Assembly (NCBI GenBank): GCA_016791475.1
Contig: JAEUWI010000002.1
Coordinates: forward strand, 62,001-126,000
Source of the DNA: Candidatus Hydrogenedentota bacterium
GTDB taxonomy: Bacteria; Hydrogenedentota; Hydrogenedentia; Hydrogenedentales; JAEUWI01
Direction: 5' to 3'
Length of the DNA: 64,000 nucleotides
Notes under the pieces: model-generated
Databases searched by the model: none
The model's input: the letters and a program-made list of their open reading frames with translations, nothing else
What the model was told of the DNA's origin: nothing
Translations under genes and position numbers: made by a program
In this document: in pieces, positions 54,565 through 62,995 of the stretch
How the letters are laid out: each line of letters begins with the position of its first letter
Position numbering within the stretch: position 1 is the first letter of the stretch

Positions 54565-55419
54565 CTATCGAGATGACCTGCGCATACAGCGCGCGGCAAG
54601 TCCGACCAGGCCCAGGCCCAGAAGGCTCACGGTCGCCGGTTCCGGTATCGGCAGACCAACCGGATCGTAGTCGTCCCGGTATTCCCAGCTCACGATGTCG
54701 TGGTTGCCCCAGTCCGCGCCCGTGCCGGAGGTGAAGCCGACGAAGGCCGATGACTGGCCCAGCAGACTCACGATGTCGAGGTTATAGCTCAGCGTGCTCG
54801 TGCCGGGGCGAACGCCCGTCTGGTTGGTGCGCACTTCCAGCGTCGTGCCGTCGTAATCCACCCAGGCGTGCCAGAGATTCTCATCGTCGAAGCGCGTTGC
54901 GATGCTTTCAGTGGCCACCGATACCATGTTGCCGTTGGTGTCGATACCCAGGTGATTGGAATCGGGATCGTTGTAAGCGGAATTGTGCCACGTATCAAAC
55001 TCGATGCCCACGCTGGTGCCGATGCCCTCATAGCCAATGCCCTGGCCAATACCGCCGATGCTGCTGGAAACCGACTGGATTACAAACACCAGACCGTCCG
55101 CGCCCGAATCCGTATTCCCGTCGAAGGGTGAACCGCCCGGTTCGGTAATACGGAACGTGAAATAGGAACTGAAGGAACTCGCATTGATCGCGGTCGAGCT
55201 GAAAAAGCTGCCACTTTGCGAGGGCGACGCCGGGGTGAGCCGGAGGACGTCGCCGTCCGACGTATTGACCACGGCGGCACTGCCGTTCAGCGTCAGGCCC
55301 GTGGTCGAACTGAAATCGCTGAAACTCACGGTGAGCGCGGACGCGGTCGAGCCACACGCGGCCAAGCCAAGGGCCAACATTGCCGCGAGCGGTTTACGGG
55401 AATTCATTGACAGGTTCAT
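54565..55419 (-). CDS. Exported L-type-lectin-like protein with PEP-CTERM anchor
   Basis: 284 residues. Signal peptide (LAAMLALGLAACGSTASA), then a legume-lectin-like beta sandwich (FSSYFTFRITEP, GADGLVFVIQSVS, VGIEFDTWHNSAYNDPDSNHLGID, HAWVDYDGTTLEVRT, AFVGFTSGTG, as in L-type lectins), and a C-terminal PEP-CTERM signal: PIPEPATVSLLGLGLVGLAA then RCMRRSSR. PEP-CTERM proteins are processed by exosortase in exopolysaccharide-producing bacteria; no exosortase gene is in this window. The internal ATG at 55407 is an alternative start. Probably a carbohydrate-binding surface or matrix protein. Confidence 0.88.
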   Translation of the reverse strand: MNLSMNSRKPLAAMLALGLAACGSTASALTVSFSDFSSTTGLTLNGSAAVVNTSDGDVLRLTPASPSQSGSFFSSTAINASSFSSYFTFRITEPGGSPFDGNTDSGADGLVFVIQSVSSSIGGIGQGIGYEGIGTSVGIEFDTWHNSAYNDPDSNHLGIDTNGNMVSVATESIATRFDDENLWHAWVDYDGTTLEVRTNQTGVRPGTSTLSYNLDIVSLLGQSSAFVGFTSGTGADWGNHDIVSWEYRDDYDPVGLPIPEPATVSLLGLGLVGLAARCMRRSSR

Positions 55420-55652
55420 TGGAGATGCGTACTCCTTATCTGTTGAGGGGTTAAAGGACCTGAGCTGTCCCTCTGTGGAGCAAGTCATATGCCACAAGCA
55501 AAATCCCGCAAATCCCGCAGTGAATGCGGCATAAAACCCGAATGTGTACTTGTACGCGGCGGGCGAGAGTTTTTCAGCACTTGAGATTGGTCAAAACCGA
55601 CAATTTTCTGTCGCCGATTCAGTCAACGCCACAGCGATGGGCACGAGTCGCC

Positions 55653-58600
55653 CTACCCCGCCACCACCCGGAGCTTCACCTCGCTCCCCTCGATCTCCAC
55701 GACTTTCGCGCCTTCGCCCGCCGGACCGCATTCGAGCGCGCTGGCGAGCACTTCCTGGGCGATGTAGTTCTGGAATTCGGCGATGGCACCGTTCAGCGCG
55801 GCGTCGGCGGTCTCGATGGTCACGCTGATCCGCGCATCGTAGGCGAGATTCTGCTCCTTGCGGATGTCCTGCAGTGCCCGGACGACTTCGCGCACGAGGC
55901 CTTCGCGTTTGAGGGCTTCGGTTATTTCGGTGGAGATCACCACCACGAGGCGGCTGCCCTGCGCGGCGGCGAAACCTTCCTTCGGGGTGAGGCGCACGTC
56001 CACTTCTTCCTGGCTGAGGGCCTCCTGCTTGCCGTCGATTTCGATGTGGATGCCGCCGCTCTGCAATTGCGCGAAGAGCGCGGCGCCGTCGGCGTTGGCC
56101 AGGGCCTGGCGCGCCTGCTGCACATTCTTGCCGAAGCGCGGGCCGAGCACCTTGAAGTTGGGACGGATCTCGTAGGAAACGTATTCTTCCGGACTGTCGG
56201 TGAAAGCCACTTCCTTGATGTTCAATTCTTCCTTGATGAGGTCGAGGTGATTCGTCAACGCGGCGCGGTGCTCGGAGTTGGCAACCACAAGCTCGCACAG
56301 ACCCAAAGGCTGGCGTACTTTGATGTTTTCCACGCGGCGCGCGCTCAAGCCCAGATTCACCGCTTCGCGCGTGAGGGCCATCTGATCGAGCAGCGCGCGG
56401 TCGATGTTGGCCGCATCGGCCTGCGGATACACCGCAAGGTGAACGCTCTCCGCCGCACCCGCGACGGGCTTGGCCAGATTGCGCCAGGTCACTTCCGCAA
56501 AGAAAGGCACGAAGGGCGCCGCCAGGCGTGCGAGTTTTACCAGGCACTCATAAAGCGTCCAGTAGGCGTCGGCCTTGTCCGCACTCCAGCCGCTGGCCCA
56601 GAAGCGCGCGCGGCTCCGGCGCACGTACCAGTTCGACAGACTGTCCACGAAGCCCGAGATCTCGCGCGCCGCCGGATAGGTCTCGTAGGCATCCAGCGAT
56701 GCGCGTGCGTCCACGATCACGCGATCCAACTCGTTAAGGATCCAGCGATCCAGTTCCGCCCGCTCGGCGGCCGGTCGCCAGGGCGCATCGCCACCCGTGC
56801 CGCCTGCGGGGGCCGCTTCGGGATCGGCAAAGAGCTCGCGCAGCACCGCATTCGGCGCGGTGGCGGGATCGAAGCCGTCGAGGTTCGCATAGATGACAAA
56901 AAAGCTGAAGACGTTGTACCAGCGCATGAGCAGTTCGCGCTGGGCCTCTTCCACGATGCGCTCGGACAAACGGCTGCTGTTCGTGGGCGGGTTCTTCGCG
57001 ATAAAGCTCCAGCGCAAGGCGTCTGCGCTGAACTTCTCGAAGAGCAATCCCGGCTCGCTGTAGTTTTTCAGGCGCTTGGACAGTTTCAGGCCGTCTTCGC
57101 CGAGGATGTGGCCGAGGCAGATGCAGTTCTTGAAGGGGTGGGGCCAGCCGCCCTTTTCCTTGCCATGGACCACGGTGCTGATGGCCAGCAACGCGTAGAA
57201 CCAGCCTCGGGTCTGGTCGATGGCTTCGCTGATGAAGTCCGCCGGGAAGCGGTCGTTGAATTTCTCCTCCGAGCCCGGCACATGGGGATAGCCCCACTGC
57301 GCGAAGGGCATGGAGCCCGCGTCGAACCACACGTCGATCACTTCCGTGACCCGGCGCATGCGGCCCGCCGCATCGTAGGGGCTCTGGTAGGTCACCGCGT
57401 CGATGTAGGGCTTGTGGACCTTCAGGTGCTCGCTCAATTCGGGCGATTCCGCCTTGGCCTTCGCCCACACCTCCGTGCCTTCCACGCCCGGCTTCGCCAG
57501 CAGTTCCGCGTAAGACGAGATGCAGTCCATCTGGCCGGTCTTGTCGCAGATCCACACCGGCAACGGCGTGCCCCAATAGCGCTCGCGCGAGAGCGCCCAG
57601 TCCACGTTGTTCTCCAGGAAATTGCCGAAGCGGCCATCGCGGATGTGCGCGGGCTGCCAGGTGATCTCCTTGTTGTTCGCCACGAAGTCGCCCTTGAATT
57701 GCGACGTCTTGATGAACCAGCTCTTGCGCGCATACTGGATGAGCGGGTCGTTTTCCGCGCGGGGACAGAAGGGGTAGCTGTGCTTGTATTGCTCGTGCTT
57801 GAAGAGCTGGCCGCGCTCTTTGAGGATGCGGATGATGCCCTTGTCCGCCGCCTTGCAGAACTGTCCGGCGATCGGGGCCTTGTCAAAGGGATCCACATCC
57901 GTCACGCGCGCGTCGAAGGTGCCGTCCGGCTTCACGAAGCACAGGAAGCCGATACCCTTTTCCTTGCATACGCGATAGTCGTCCTCGCCGAAGGCGGGCG
58001 CCATATGGACGATGCCCGTACCCGTTTCGAGATCGACAAAGTCGCCCGCGATCACCACCCAGTGCTTGCCGGAGGGCTGGTCCGCCGATTCCATGGAAAC
58101 GGGGCCGTCATAGTTGAAAAGGGGCTTATAACCCAGGCCGAGGAGGTCCGTGCCCTTGAAGGTGTCCAGCACTTCCGCGTCCTCGCCGAAATACTTCGAC
58201 ACGAGTGCGCTCGCGAGAATCAGCACTTCATGGCCGCCCTCCGTCGCGTGCTTCACCGCCGCATAGTCCGTGTCCGGACCTACGCAGGCCGCGCAGTTGC
58301 TCGAAAGCGTCCAAGGCGTCGTAGTCCAGATCAGCAGACTCGCGTTTTCGCCTTCCAGGTTCAGCGCCTGCTTCGCCGCGTCGGTCAATGCGAGGCGCAC
58401 GGTGATCGCGGGATCGTCCACATCGCGATAGCCCTCGCCCACCTCGCCCGAAGAAAGCGCCGTGCCGCCCTGCGCCCACCACCACACCACCTTGTGGCCC
58501 TGATAGAGCAGGCCGCGATCGAAGAGCTGCTTCAAGGCCCACCACACGCTCTCCACATAGCTCTGGTGAAACGTCACATAGGCCTCGTCCAGGTCCACCC

Positions 58601-59039
58601 AGAACCCGATGCGGTCCGTGAGCTGCTCCCACTCCTTCTTATAGCGAAAAACCGACTCGATGCACGTGCGGTTGAACTTCTCCACGCCGAAGGCCTCGAT
58701 GGCCTCTTTCCCGCCGTCGATGATGCCCAGCTCCTTGCAGACCTCGATCTCCACCGGCAGCCCGTGGGTGTCCCAGCCCGCCTTCCGCTCGCAATAATAG
58801 CCCGCCATCGTTTTGTAGCGCGGGAAAATATCCTTGATCGTCCGCGTCAGGCAATGCCCAGGATGCGGCATCCCATTCGCCGTCGGCGGCCCCTCATAAA
58901 ACACAAAACGCGGCGCCTCGGAACGCTGCGCCAGACTCTTATGGTAAGTCTGGCCCTCCTTCCAGAACGCAATAATGTCCTTCTCCGCCTGTGAAAAATT
59001 AAAGGGCGACGGGACCGGATCAAAAGCGTTTGTACTCAT
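55653..59039 (-). CDS. ileS: IleRS: isoleucyl-tRNA synthetase, type 2 (eukaryote-like)
   Basis: A 1128-residue class I synthetase charging tRNA-Ile. HIGH-type motif HPGH at residues 59-62 (ANGMPHPGHCLTRTIKD), editing domain in the middle (LIWTTTPWTLSSNCAA), KMSKS-type loop as KLSKRLKNYSEP near residue 650, anticodon-binding alpha bundle and a C-terminal extension. The KLSKRLKNY form and the length mark the type 2 clade shared with eukaryotic cytosolic enzymes, which are often insensitive to mupirocin. ATG 59039 has AAGGAAG upstream; the frame runs on to 59240 without support. A one-gene unit, divergent from the accessory island. Confidence 0.96.
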   Translation of the reverse strand: MSTNAFDPVPSPFNFSQAEKDIIAFWKEGQTYHKSLAQRSEAPRFVFYEGPPTANGMPHPGHCLTRTIKDIFPRYKTMAGYYCERKAGWDTHGLPVEIEVCKELGIIDGGKEAIEAFGVEKFNRTCIESVFRYKKEWEQLTDRIGFWVDLDEAYVTFHQSYVESVWWALKQLFDRGLLYQGHKVVWWWAQGGTALSSGEVGEGYRDVDDPAITVRLALTDAAKQALNLEGENASLLIWTTTPWTLSSNCAACVGPDTDYAAVKHATEGGHEVLILASALVSKYFGEDAEVLDTFKGTDLLGLGYKPLFNYDGPVSMESADQPSGKHWVVIAGDFVDLETGTGIVHMAPAFGEDDYRVCKEKGIGFLCFVKPDGTFDARVTDVDPFDKAPIAGQFCKAADKGIIRILKERGQLFKHEQYKHSYPFCPRAENDPLIQYARKSWFIKTSQFKGDFVANNKEITWQPAHIRDGRFGNFLENNVDWALSRERYWGTPLPVWICDKTGQMDCISSYAELLAKPGVEGTEVWAKAKAESPELSEHLKVHKPYIDAVTYQSPYDAAGRMRRVTEVIDVWFDAGSMPFAQWGYPHVPGSEEKFNDRFPADFISEAIDQTRGWFYALLAISTVVHGKEKGGWPHPFKNCICLGHILGEDGLKLSKRLKNYSEPGLLFEKFSADALRWSFIAKNPPTNSSRLSERIVEEAQRELLMRWYNVFSFFVIYANLDGFDPATAPNAVLRELFADPEAAPAGGTGGDAPWRPAAERAELDRWILNELDRVIVDARASLDAYETYPAAREISGFVDSLSNWYVRRSRARFWASGWSADKADAYWTLYECLVKLARLAAPFVPFFAEVTWRNLAKPVAGAAESVHLAVYPQADAANIDRALLDQMALTREAVNLGLSARRVENIKVRQPLGLCELVVANSEHRAALTNHLDLIKEELNIKEVAFTDSPEEYVSYEIRPNFKVLGPRFGKNVQQARQALANADGAALFAQLQSGGIHIEIDGKQEALSQEEVDVRLTPKEGFAAAQGSRLVVVISTEITEALKREGLVREVVRALQDIRKEQNLAYDARISVTIETADAALNGAIAEFQNYIAQEVLASALECGPAGEGAKVVEIEGSEVKLRVVAG

Positions 59040-59376
59040 CGAATCATCTTCCTTCGCAAAAGTGCGGCGGGGATCACAGCTATAAGTCAAGGCAGAATGC
59101 GCACTTCCGAAGAAAAAGGCTGAAATCCGCAACGGGGCGAACGAATAGCGCGGAAAGAACGCAGTGAGGGCTATATGATCGCCTTTTAGGGCGAGGAGGT
59201 GCAAATTTTGGGTGGGATTCCTGCGTTCAGTTATACGCATTCACCCCGAACGCCGCCGAGACCAAAGCGAAAAGCGATTCGCACTGCTGCGATAGGCCGA
59301 AAAATCGGTTCGCGTAGATTTTTATTGACAAGCGATGTTAAGCTTGCCAAACTTATCAGGTCAGGACGGGAAGACA
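59040..59376. other. Divergent intergenic region between ileS and the accessory island
   Basis: 337 bases. A TTGACA at 59325-59330 could be the -35 box of the island, but no good -10 follows at 17 bases. No T-box motif is seen for ileS. No gene recognised. Confidence 0.4.
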
Positions 59377-59889
59377 ATGAATCGACTACAACTAGCAACA
59401 CTATTATCCTGGGCTGGAGAGCCCGGAATCCAAGGGCGCAAGCGCTTGCAGAAGGTGGTCTATTTCCTGCAGCAAGCAGGCTGTCCGCTCGGATGCGCGT
59501 ACACGCTCCATCACTTTGGCCCGTATTCGCGCGACGTCGCGGATGCCTGCGACGAGATGGTGGCTGCCCGTCTGATTGATGAAACCGTTAGTCTTCAACA
59601 ATGTGGCCCACAGTATGGCTACAAACTCAAGCCCCAGACGCAAGAGTTTCTAAATCAGGCCAACGATCAGTCCATGGAGTCTTATAGGACACTTGGAGCC
59701 GACTTGATCTCACAGGAAATCTGGCCATTGGAACTTGGTTCGACGATCCACTTTTTTTTCACGCAGACGGGAGACTGGACCGCCGCACTCGAAAAGGCCT
59801 GTGAATTTAAGAAAGTGCGAACCAGCGACGAGGGTAGCCAAAAAGCGCTGGCGTTGGCAAAGCGGGTGCGGGCGCAATCGGAAAATTAG
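59377..59889 (+). CDS. YwgA-like protein
   Basis: 170 residues. The N-terminal part RKRLQKVVYFLQQAGCPLG and YTLHHFGPYSRDVADACDEM has the LQK-YF and GPYS signatures of the YwgA family, a winged-helix-like fold distantly reminiscent of the SocA/Panacea antitoxin domain. In Bacillus, ywgA neighbours ywfO, an HD-domain phosphohydrolase gene; here too an HD gene follows, 15 bases downstream. Likely a partner or regulator of the HD enzyme. ATG 59377 gives the family-like start; ATG 59335 is possible. Confidence 0.7.
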   Translation: MNRLQLATLLSWAGEPGIQGRKRLQKVVYFLQQAGCPLGCAYTLHHFGPYSRDVADACDEMVAARLIDETVSLQQCGPQYGYKLKPQTQEFLNQANDQSMESYRTLGADLISQEIWPLELGSTIHFFFTQTGDWTAALEKACEFKKVRTSDEGSQKALALAKRVRAQSEN

Positions 59890-59904
59890 CGACGGAGGGG
59901 CAGC

Positions 59905-61254
59905 ATGGCGGCCAAGCTTTTTCGCGACCCGCTTTATAATTACATAGCGATTGATCGAAAGAAGGATGGTTGGTTGATCGATCTCATCAACTGTCCAGAA
60001 GTCCAGCGGCTCAGGCGCATTCATCAACTGGGCGTAAGCAACATCACCTATCCGGGCGCGGATCACACGCGCTTCGCCCACAGTCTGGGCGTCACCCACC
60101 TGATGCAATTGGTTTTGGATCACCTGATCCGGCAGAGCGACAAGGAAAGCATCAGAAAAGCGCGCCAGGCACTGCTCGCCACCGCGTTGTTGCACGATGT
60201 GGGGCACGGCCCATTTTCTCACCTGTTCGAGACATGTCTGAACATCAACCATGAGCAATGGTCGATTGCAATCATCCGGGACGAAAATTCCAAAGTCAAT
60301 CAGGTCTTGAAGGGGCAGGACACCTACCTTCCCAACCATGTCGTCGACCTGATTGATTCCAACGATACGAAACATCCCGAATGGCAGCGCGCTTTGATGT
60401 CGAGCCAGCTTGATGTGGATCGAATGGACTACCTGCGCAGAGACAGTTTGTTCACTGGTGCGGGATACGGGCACTTTGACTGGCACCGACTTCTGACCAC
60501 GGTGGAGTTCTACCATGGCGAAACCGACCTGGTCTGGCCGGAGAAGTCGGCGCTGGCGATTGAAGAGTACATATTCGCCCGGTACTACATGTATCAAAAT
60601 GTTTACCTGCACAAGACGACCCGTGGCTTTGAGCAATTGTTACAGGCGATGTGGACCAGAGCCAATCAACTCAGGCTCGACGGGATACACATCGACGCGA
60701 ATCCGGTACTTGACCGTTTCTGGAAAGTCGACAACCCCGAGCCGGGCACGCTCCCAATCGAAGACTACCTCAGATTGGAGGAGTTCACGGTGCTGGAGCA
60801 GATCCAGCGCTGGAAAGGGCATTCCGACAAGTCGCTGGCGGATTGCGCAACGCGATTTCTTGACCGAGATGGCTTCGCCATGGTGGAGCCACCCCCGCCC
60901 CCAAATCCGCTCAAAGCTGATGATTTCGGTGAGTGGGAACCTGAAATGCACAAACTCTTGCGTCGAAATGGGTATGAAGAGCCGACGATGTATTGTCTGA
61001 AGGATTGTGTGAAAGGCAAATATCGCCAGCCCTACCGGGAGGAGAAGGAGGCAGAAAACCAGTCGGCGGTCAATACAATCCGGGTAATTGTTGATGGCGA
61101 GCCTGTGGCGATTGGCGAGCATCTACCCCGACTCCGCGCAGTTATCAAGCCACCCGAGGATCGTATTCTCTACTACGTCCCGAAAGAAATCCGCGAGGAC
61201 GCAGTGAATTTGAGTCGACGCTTGAAAGAGTCCGCAAACCATTCATCCGTGTGA
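59905..61254 (+). CDS. HD-domain phosphohydrolase (dNTPase/SAMHD1-like)
   Basis: 449 residues of the YwfO/EF1143-like HD family, relatives of SAMHD1 and bacterial dGTPases. Metal-site motifs are in order: HTRFAHSLGVTHL (H59), LLHDVGHGPFSH (H97, D98) and SQLDVDRMDYLRRDS (D170). The N-terminal RDPLYNYIAIDRKKDGWLID and CPEVQRLRRIHQLG are typical. Such enzymes hydrolyse dNTPs to nucleosides and triphosphate, and some deplete dNTPs against phages. GGAGGGG precedes the ATG; the gene is coupled closely to the YwgA-like gene and followed after 86 bases by an ATPase. Confidence 0.85.
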   Translation: MAAKLFRDPLYNYIAIDRKKDGWLIDLINCPEVQRLRRIHQLGVSNITYPGADHTRFAHSLGVTHLMQLVLDHLIRQSDKESIRKARQALLATALLHDVGHGPFSHLFETCLNINHEQWSIAIIRDENSKVNQVLKGQDTYLPNHVVDLIDSNDTKHPEWQRALMSSQLDVDRMDYLRRDSLFTGAGYGHFDWHRLLTTVEFYHGETDLVWPEKSALAIEEYIFARYYMYQNVYLHKTTRGFEQLLQAMWTRANQLRLDGIHIDANPVLDRFWKVDNPEPGTLPIEDYLRLEEFTVLEQIQRWKGHSDKSLADCATRFLDRDGFAMVEPPPPPNPLKADDFGEWEPEMHKLLRRNGYEEPTMYCLKDCVKGKYRQPYREEKEAENQSAVNTIRVIVDGEPVAIGEHLPRLRAVIKPPEDRILYYVPKEIREDAVNLSRRLKESANHSSV

Positions 61255-61340
61255 ACAAGATTATGAATGAATCCATTTAAAGGCCTCTCCAAACAAAAAA
61301 GGCTGTTGCATGTGACCGGAACTAGCGGGGTTGTGTAGGA

Positions 61341-62846
61341 ATGATTCAGATTACTGATAAAGATATCGAGGGCACTACTGGAACAGGCGATTGCCTCAAC
61401 CTTCCCACTGCGGGCGAGTATCATGTCAATGGCCTAAGCAAGATAAACATCGTTATGGGCAAGAATGGATGTGGCAAGAGCACGCTCCTTCGCAATATCG
61501 AGGATAGTCTACAAACCGGCACGGAGTACATCGGCAGGACTAGATATATCACTCCGGAACGAGGGGGGGCCCTAATATATGAGGCAGGTATAGAACAGAA
61601 TATAGTCGGCAACGACAATTGGCTTCAAGGCCAGCGCAGAAGGAATCAAACGATCAATTTCCGACAGCAAAGCGTTGCCCAATACCGTAAGCTTGAACTA
61701 CTTGTGCTTCGCGAAATTGAAAAGCCTAAACGAAGCGATACGGAATACACTTTTGATGCCTATATAAAAGAAATAAATACGCTCTTAGATAATATCGAAA
61801 TTCGACGCCATCACCAGTCAAGCTTCAAGATATTCGAAAAGAACACAGAAAACGAACTCCCTCCGGATAGGATAAGCAGTGGTGAGAGCGAACTTATATC
61901 ACTCGGGATAGAATGTTTGATATTCAGCAAAGAGCTCGATGAGTCTAAGCATAACTTGTTGCTCTTGGACGAGCCCGATGTTCACCTTCACCCCGATCTC
62001 CAGGTTCGCCTAATGCAGTTTTTGCATAAGCTGGTATCTGCAAGCTCGTTTCGAGTGGTTGTTGCTACTCACAGTACAGCAATTTTGGGCGCGATTGAGA
62101 GTCTTAGCCACACTCGGATTGTGTTCCTCACATTTGGCCAAAAGGAAATTTTTTTCAAGTCAATATCGGCAATCTACAAAAAGATCCTACCGGTATTTGG
62201 TGCACATCCCCTTTCAAACGTGTTTAATCAGGCACCATTGCTGCTGCTGGAAGGAGAGGATGATGAGCGGATCTGGCAGCAAGTAGTTCGTTCGGCGAAT
62301 GGTCGAATAAGTTTATACCCATGTTCTGTCGATGGGTTGGGAGATATGAACAAGTTTGAAACTGAAGCGATTACGGTTATGCGCTCAGTCTATGACAATG
62401 CACGTGCCTTCTCGCTACGGGACATGGATCTGACGAGTGATGAGATCCAGTCTATGGCCCCAATGGTTAGGATGCGGTTGTCCTGTAGAGCAGCGGAAAA
62501 TCTGATGCTGACTAACGAGTCTTTACAATCGATGGGGTTGTCATGGGAGGATTTGAAATCAAGAATTGAGCATTGGCTACAAACTAACCGTGAGCACGTT
62601 CACTTTGGCGTCATGGAGAAGTTCAAGTTAGGAGGATTTGATAGAAGAACCTTTGATCTTAAAGTCATTCGAAACGACTTGATGGGTGTCATGGGCAGTT
62701 GTAAGCCATGGGAAATCGTAGTTGGCAAAGTTATCGCAAAAGTGGAATGGGATGGAACAACTACGTTTGACCAAGAAGGAACTATTCTTGCGTATCTTGG
62801 CGAGAAAGTTGTAAAGCATCTGTTGCCCAACAAGTCCGATGCGTGA
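61341..62846 (+). CDS. OLD-like ABC ATPase with C-terminal TOPRIM-like domain
   Basis: 501 residues. ABC/SMC-type ATPase with Walker A GKNGCGKS (residues 40-47), signature-like RISSGESELISLG, Walker B LLLLDEPDVHLHPDLQ and switch histidine in VVVATHSTAIL. After ~300, a second module has EGEDDERIW (E about 304) and a later FSLRDMD (D361, D363), which fits a TOPRIM acidic triad as in OLD-family nucleases (Gabija GajA relatives), although it could be a degenerate version. The gene is visibly more AT-rich than its surroundings with AT-rich codons, a sign of transfer. Confidence 0.75.
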   Translation: MIQITDKDIEGTTGTGDCLNLPTAGEYHVNGLSKINIVMGKNGCGKSTLLRNIEDSLQTGTEYIGRTRYITPERGGALIYEAGIEQNIVGNDNWLQGQRRRNQTINFRQQSVAQYRKLELLVLREIEKPKRSDTEYTFDAYIKEINTLLDNIEIRRHHQSSFKIFEKNTENELPPDRISSGESELISLGIECLIFSKELDESKHNLLLLDEPDVHLHPDLQVRLMQFLHKLVSASSFRVVVATHSTAILGAIESLSHTRIVFLTFGQKEIFFKSISAIYKKILPVFGAHPLSNVFNQAPLLLLEGEDDERIWQQVVRSANGRISLYPCSVDGLGDMNKFETEAITVMRSVYDNARAFSLRDMDLTSDEIQSMAPMVRMRLSCRAAENLMLTNESLQSMGLSWEDLKSRIEHWLQTNREHVHFGVMEKFKLGGFDRRTFDLKVIRNDLMGVMGSCKPWEIVVGKVIAKVEWDGTTTFDQEGTILAYLGEKVVKHLLPNKSDA

Positions 62847-62995
62847 TGTTTTCCAAATTCTCGTGCGCCAAACAATCCAGAGCAGTGATCTCCGTGATTC
62901 ATACGCGTATTTGCAAGACGAGCGTTATAAGACAAAATTGACCAACGGCTCGGAGCGAATGCATTCTGATTTACACAGAGAGCATTCTCGATCCT

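Noticed and set aside
55524-58994. A 1156-codon open frame opposite ileS
   Set aside because: Antisense shadow of a complete IleRS; Arg/His/Ala-rich with no domain and no Shine-Dalgarno.
59040-59240. T-box leader or N-terminal extension of ileS
   Set aside because: No specifier/antiterminator consensus on the ileS strand. The in-frame extension is low-complexity and lies upstream of a good Shine-Dalgarno and ATG.
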